Shown in pieces: positions 62,439-64,000 of a DNA stretch of 64,000 nucleotides. The translations under genes and the position numbers were made by a program. The stretch spans positions 434,001 to 498,000 of the forward strand of contig CP144169.1 in assembly GCA_039636785.1 (NCBI GenBank), in the 5' to 3' direction. The notes beneath the pieces were generated by a model, which saw only the letters and a program-made list of their open reading frames with translations, was not told where the DNA came from and searched no databases. The stretch is from Micrococcaceae bacterium Sec5.7 (lineage in GTDB: Bacteria; Actinomycetota; Actinomycetes; Actinomycetales; Micrococcaceae). Positions within the stretch are counted from its first letter, which is position 1. Each line of letters starts with the position of its first letter.

Positions 62439-63191
62439 ATGGACACCGTGTTCAAAGCGCTGGCAGACCCCACCCGCAGGGAACTGCTGGATGAACTCTT
62501 CACAGAAGACGGGCAGACCCTGACCGCGCTCCAAACGCGGTTCAGCATGACCCGGTTCGGGGTCATGAAGCACCTCAAACTGCTGGAAGAAGCAGGCCTG
62601 GTGGTGACCCGCCGTCGGGGGCGTGAAAAGCTCCACTTCCTGAACCCGGTCCCGATCCGGCTCGTCCACGACCGCTGGGTGAGCAAATACGCAGAACCAT
62701 GGGCCGCTGGACTCAGCGACCTCAAAACCAGATTGGAAAGTCCCATGGAAAAGATCTTCGAAATCTATATCAAGACCACCCCCGAACGGCTCTGGGAAGC
62801 CATCACGGACAGTGAGATCCGCAGCAAGTACCAGTTCGGAAACACCCTCAAGTCTGACTGGACGCCGGGCTCGCGTTTTGAGATGGGCAATCCGAAAGCG
62901 GGCGAGCTCCTCGGCGAGGGCGAGAACCTCGAGGTCGATCCCCCGCGACGGCTCGTGCAGACCATGCGCGCCCTCTGGGACGACGACGTCAAGGCCGAAG
63001 GCACCTCCCGCATCACCTGGGAGATCGAGCCGGTGGGCGACTCCTGCCACCTGACCGTCACGCATGACCAGCTCCGCGAGGGCGCCAACGATCAGCTCTT
63101 CGGCGGCTGGCCCATGATCCTCTCCGGACTGAAGACCTGGCTGGAGACCGGCGAACTGCTTACAACTCCGGGCTCGCTGATGTATACCTGA
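62439..63191 (+). CDS. ArsR-type regulator fused to an SRPBCC (AHSA1) domain
   Basis: 250 residues from ATG 62439. Residues 1-90 form a winged helix: DTVFKALADPTRRELLDELF and SMTRFGVMKHLKLLEEAGLVVTRR. Residues from about 105 are a START/AHSA1-like lipid- or ligand-binding domain (KIFEIYIKTTPERLWEAITD, SDWTPGSRFEMG). In the family this pair senses a small ligand. No ribosome site precedes the ATG. Divergent from YceI, which may be its target. Confidence 0.85.
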   Translation: MDTVFKALADPTRRELLDELFTEDGQTLTALQTRFSMTRFGVMKHLKLLEEAGLVVTRRRGREKLHFLNPVPIRLVHDRWVSKYAEPWAAGLSDLKTRLESPMEKIFEIYIKTTPERLWEAITDSEIRSKYQFGNTLKSDWTPGSRFEMGNPKAGELLGEGENLEVDPPRRLVQTMRALWDDDVKAEGTSRITWEIEPVGDSCHLTVTHDQLREGANDQLFGGWPMILSGLKTWLETGELLTTPGSLMYT

Positions 63192-63253
63192 CGCACCACC
63201 GCACCACCGCACCACCCAGGCGCCGCCGTCGCAATTCCGCTAACTGACCGCAG

Positions 63254-63480
63254 TTACCCCGTGGCGGGCGGGGCGGTGGAGCCCCGGACCACCAGTTCGG
63301 TGCCGAGTTCAATGCGCTGCGGGAGTTCCTCGTCCCCGTCCAGGTGCCGGAGCAGGGCCCGCGTGGCCGCCTCCGCCATCTGGACCACGGGCTGGCGGAT
63401 GGTGGTCAGCCCGGGCTCGATCCACTCGGCCGCCGGAATATCGTCAAAGCCGACAATGCTCAGGTCTTTGGGAATGCTCA
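63254..63480 (-). pseudogene. C-terminal fragment of a LacI-family regulator
   Basis: The minus strand reads GLSIPKDLSIVGFDDIPAAEWIEPGLTTIRQPVVQMAEAATRALL..., the last third of a LacI sensor domain, to a stop at 63254. Upstream of about 63480 homology ends abruptly; no DNA-binding domain is present. Confidence 0.65.
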
Positions 63481-63489
63481 GGCCCTTCA

Positions 63490-63659
63490 CGGGGCTGGGG
63501 CTGGAACGGGTGGTGACGCCCGGCCTCATCAAGCTGCACGTGGCTACGTCGAGCACCAAAGACGTCCACACCCACGAGCTGATTCTGGACGGTCCGCGGC
63601 GCGTGGTGGGCTTCGACCGCCAGATGCTGACCCCGGTGGAGGTCAGTCCCCTGCCGTAG
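63490..63659 (+). pseudogene. C-terminal fragment of an unidentified gene
   Basis: On the plus strand ERVVTPGLIKLHVATSSTKD... ends DRQMLTPVEVSPLP-stop at 63657-63659. It looks coding but has no start; it abuts the LacI fragment head to head, as if two genes were cut and joined at about 63485. Family not recognised. Confidence 0.35.
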
Positions 63660-63781
63660 CCGAGCAGTGGTTCAGACATGAGTAGCGGTGTCCCATATAC
63701 GGTCGTTTTGGGTCCGAGAAGATGAAACTTCAGCCGACTGGACCAGCCTTACAAAGGACGCGTGGGGAACGGTTCGATCAC

Positions 63782-64000
63782 TTACGGCGCCTGATGTTGA
63801 TGCTGGTGTTGGTTCGCGTCGCCTGCCTTCTGAAGTCCGGCGGTCTTCGCGAGGTAGTTCCAGGCCGGGGTGTTGAGGGTGTGCCAGGCAGCGTGGGCTT
63901 CCCTTGCGGGCTGAGCAGCAGCTTTGGCGTCGCCCGCACTGAGCGCCGCGGCCAGCCGCCCGGCGGCGTCACTGAACGATTTCGCCTGCGGTTGGAGTTC
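63782..64000 (-). CDS. C-terminal part of a gene leaving the window
   Basis: The minus strand is open from the window end to a TAA at 63782-63784: ...SFSDAAGRLAAALSAGDAKA...EAHAAWHTLNTPAWNYLAKTA and a His/Gln-rich tail NQHQHQHQAP. Helical with strong coding bias. The tail could bind metal. The family is not identified from 72 residues, and the start lies outside. Confidence 0.6.
   Translation of the reverse strand, partial: ELQPQAKSFSDAAGRLAAALSAGDAKAAAQPAREAHAAWHTLNTPAWNYLAKTAGLQKAGDANQHQHQHQAP

Noticed and set aside
1..64000. tRNA, rRNA and CRISPR arrays
   Set aside because: T-loop-like GGTTCAA strings near 17458 and 19522 belong to the ends of DinB genes; no cloverleaf and no regularly spaced repeats were found.

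Overview
The window is high-GC actinobacterial DNA. Protein style, GC-rich third codon positions and gene content fit a soil Micrococcaceae genome of the Arthrobacter/Pseudarthrobacter type, though I can only infer the genus. No rRNA, tRNA or CRISPR array was seen. Most genes are metabolic, broken up by insertion-sequence debris and gene fragments.

Layout. 1-10600 is an accessory stretch. It holds a frameshifted HD/phosphoribosyltransferase gene, a GAF-regulator fragment and a visibly lower-GC defence island: a C5 cytosine methyltransferase, a McrB-like NTPase and a McrC-like nuclease in overlapping register, then a DUF3883 protein and a TIR-domain protein. 10700-15700 is an amino-acid module (permease, HisC-like aminotransferase, Lrp regulator, TPP enzyme). 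15900-25400 is a patchwork of small enzymes, a hipBA toxin-antitoxin pair with a repeat-rich operator, DinB genes and fragments, a polar amino-acid ABC transporter and SnoaL/ABM proteins.

25500-40000 plus 55300-59250 looks like one regulon. An ectoine-hydrolase-like M24 enzyme, an M20 deacylase, a class III aminotransferase and a semialdehyde dehydrogenase match the ectoine-to-aspartate route. Around them lie an FAD/Fe-S dehydrogenase, a D-2-hydroxyacid dehydrogenase, a fold-type I aminotransferase, an amidase, a DUF3830 protein and a maleate-isomerase-like protein. Sixteen kb away is a complete EhuB-C-D-A-like importer with a second maleate-isomerase (EutA-like) gene. Sites of the form ATTGT-N2-ACAAT precede these transcription units, and a diverged copy precedes the FCD-type gntR gene, which suggests one GntR repressor controls uptake and breakdown.

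40000-42400 and 50800-55200 contain degenerate IS481-, IS21- and IS5-type remnants and other fragments. 42400-50800 holds a copper-storage-like protein and a conserved actinobacterial cluster (NDP-sugar epimerase, MTA phosphorylase-like, GT87-like, Mo-cofactor oxidoreductase with a b-type membrane part, methyltransferase, DUF2064, GT2) resembling the M. tuberculosis Rv0535-Rv0540 neighbourhood. 59400-64000 has an FdhF/YdeP oxidoreductase, YceI, an ArsR-SRPBCC fusion with a probably leaderless promoter, and fragments.

Several genes are interrupted by single-base length changes in homopolymer runs. Either the sequence carries uncorrected indel errors or these genes are recent pseudogenes.
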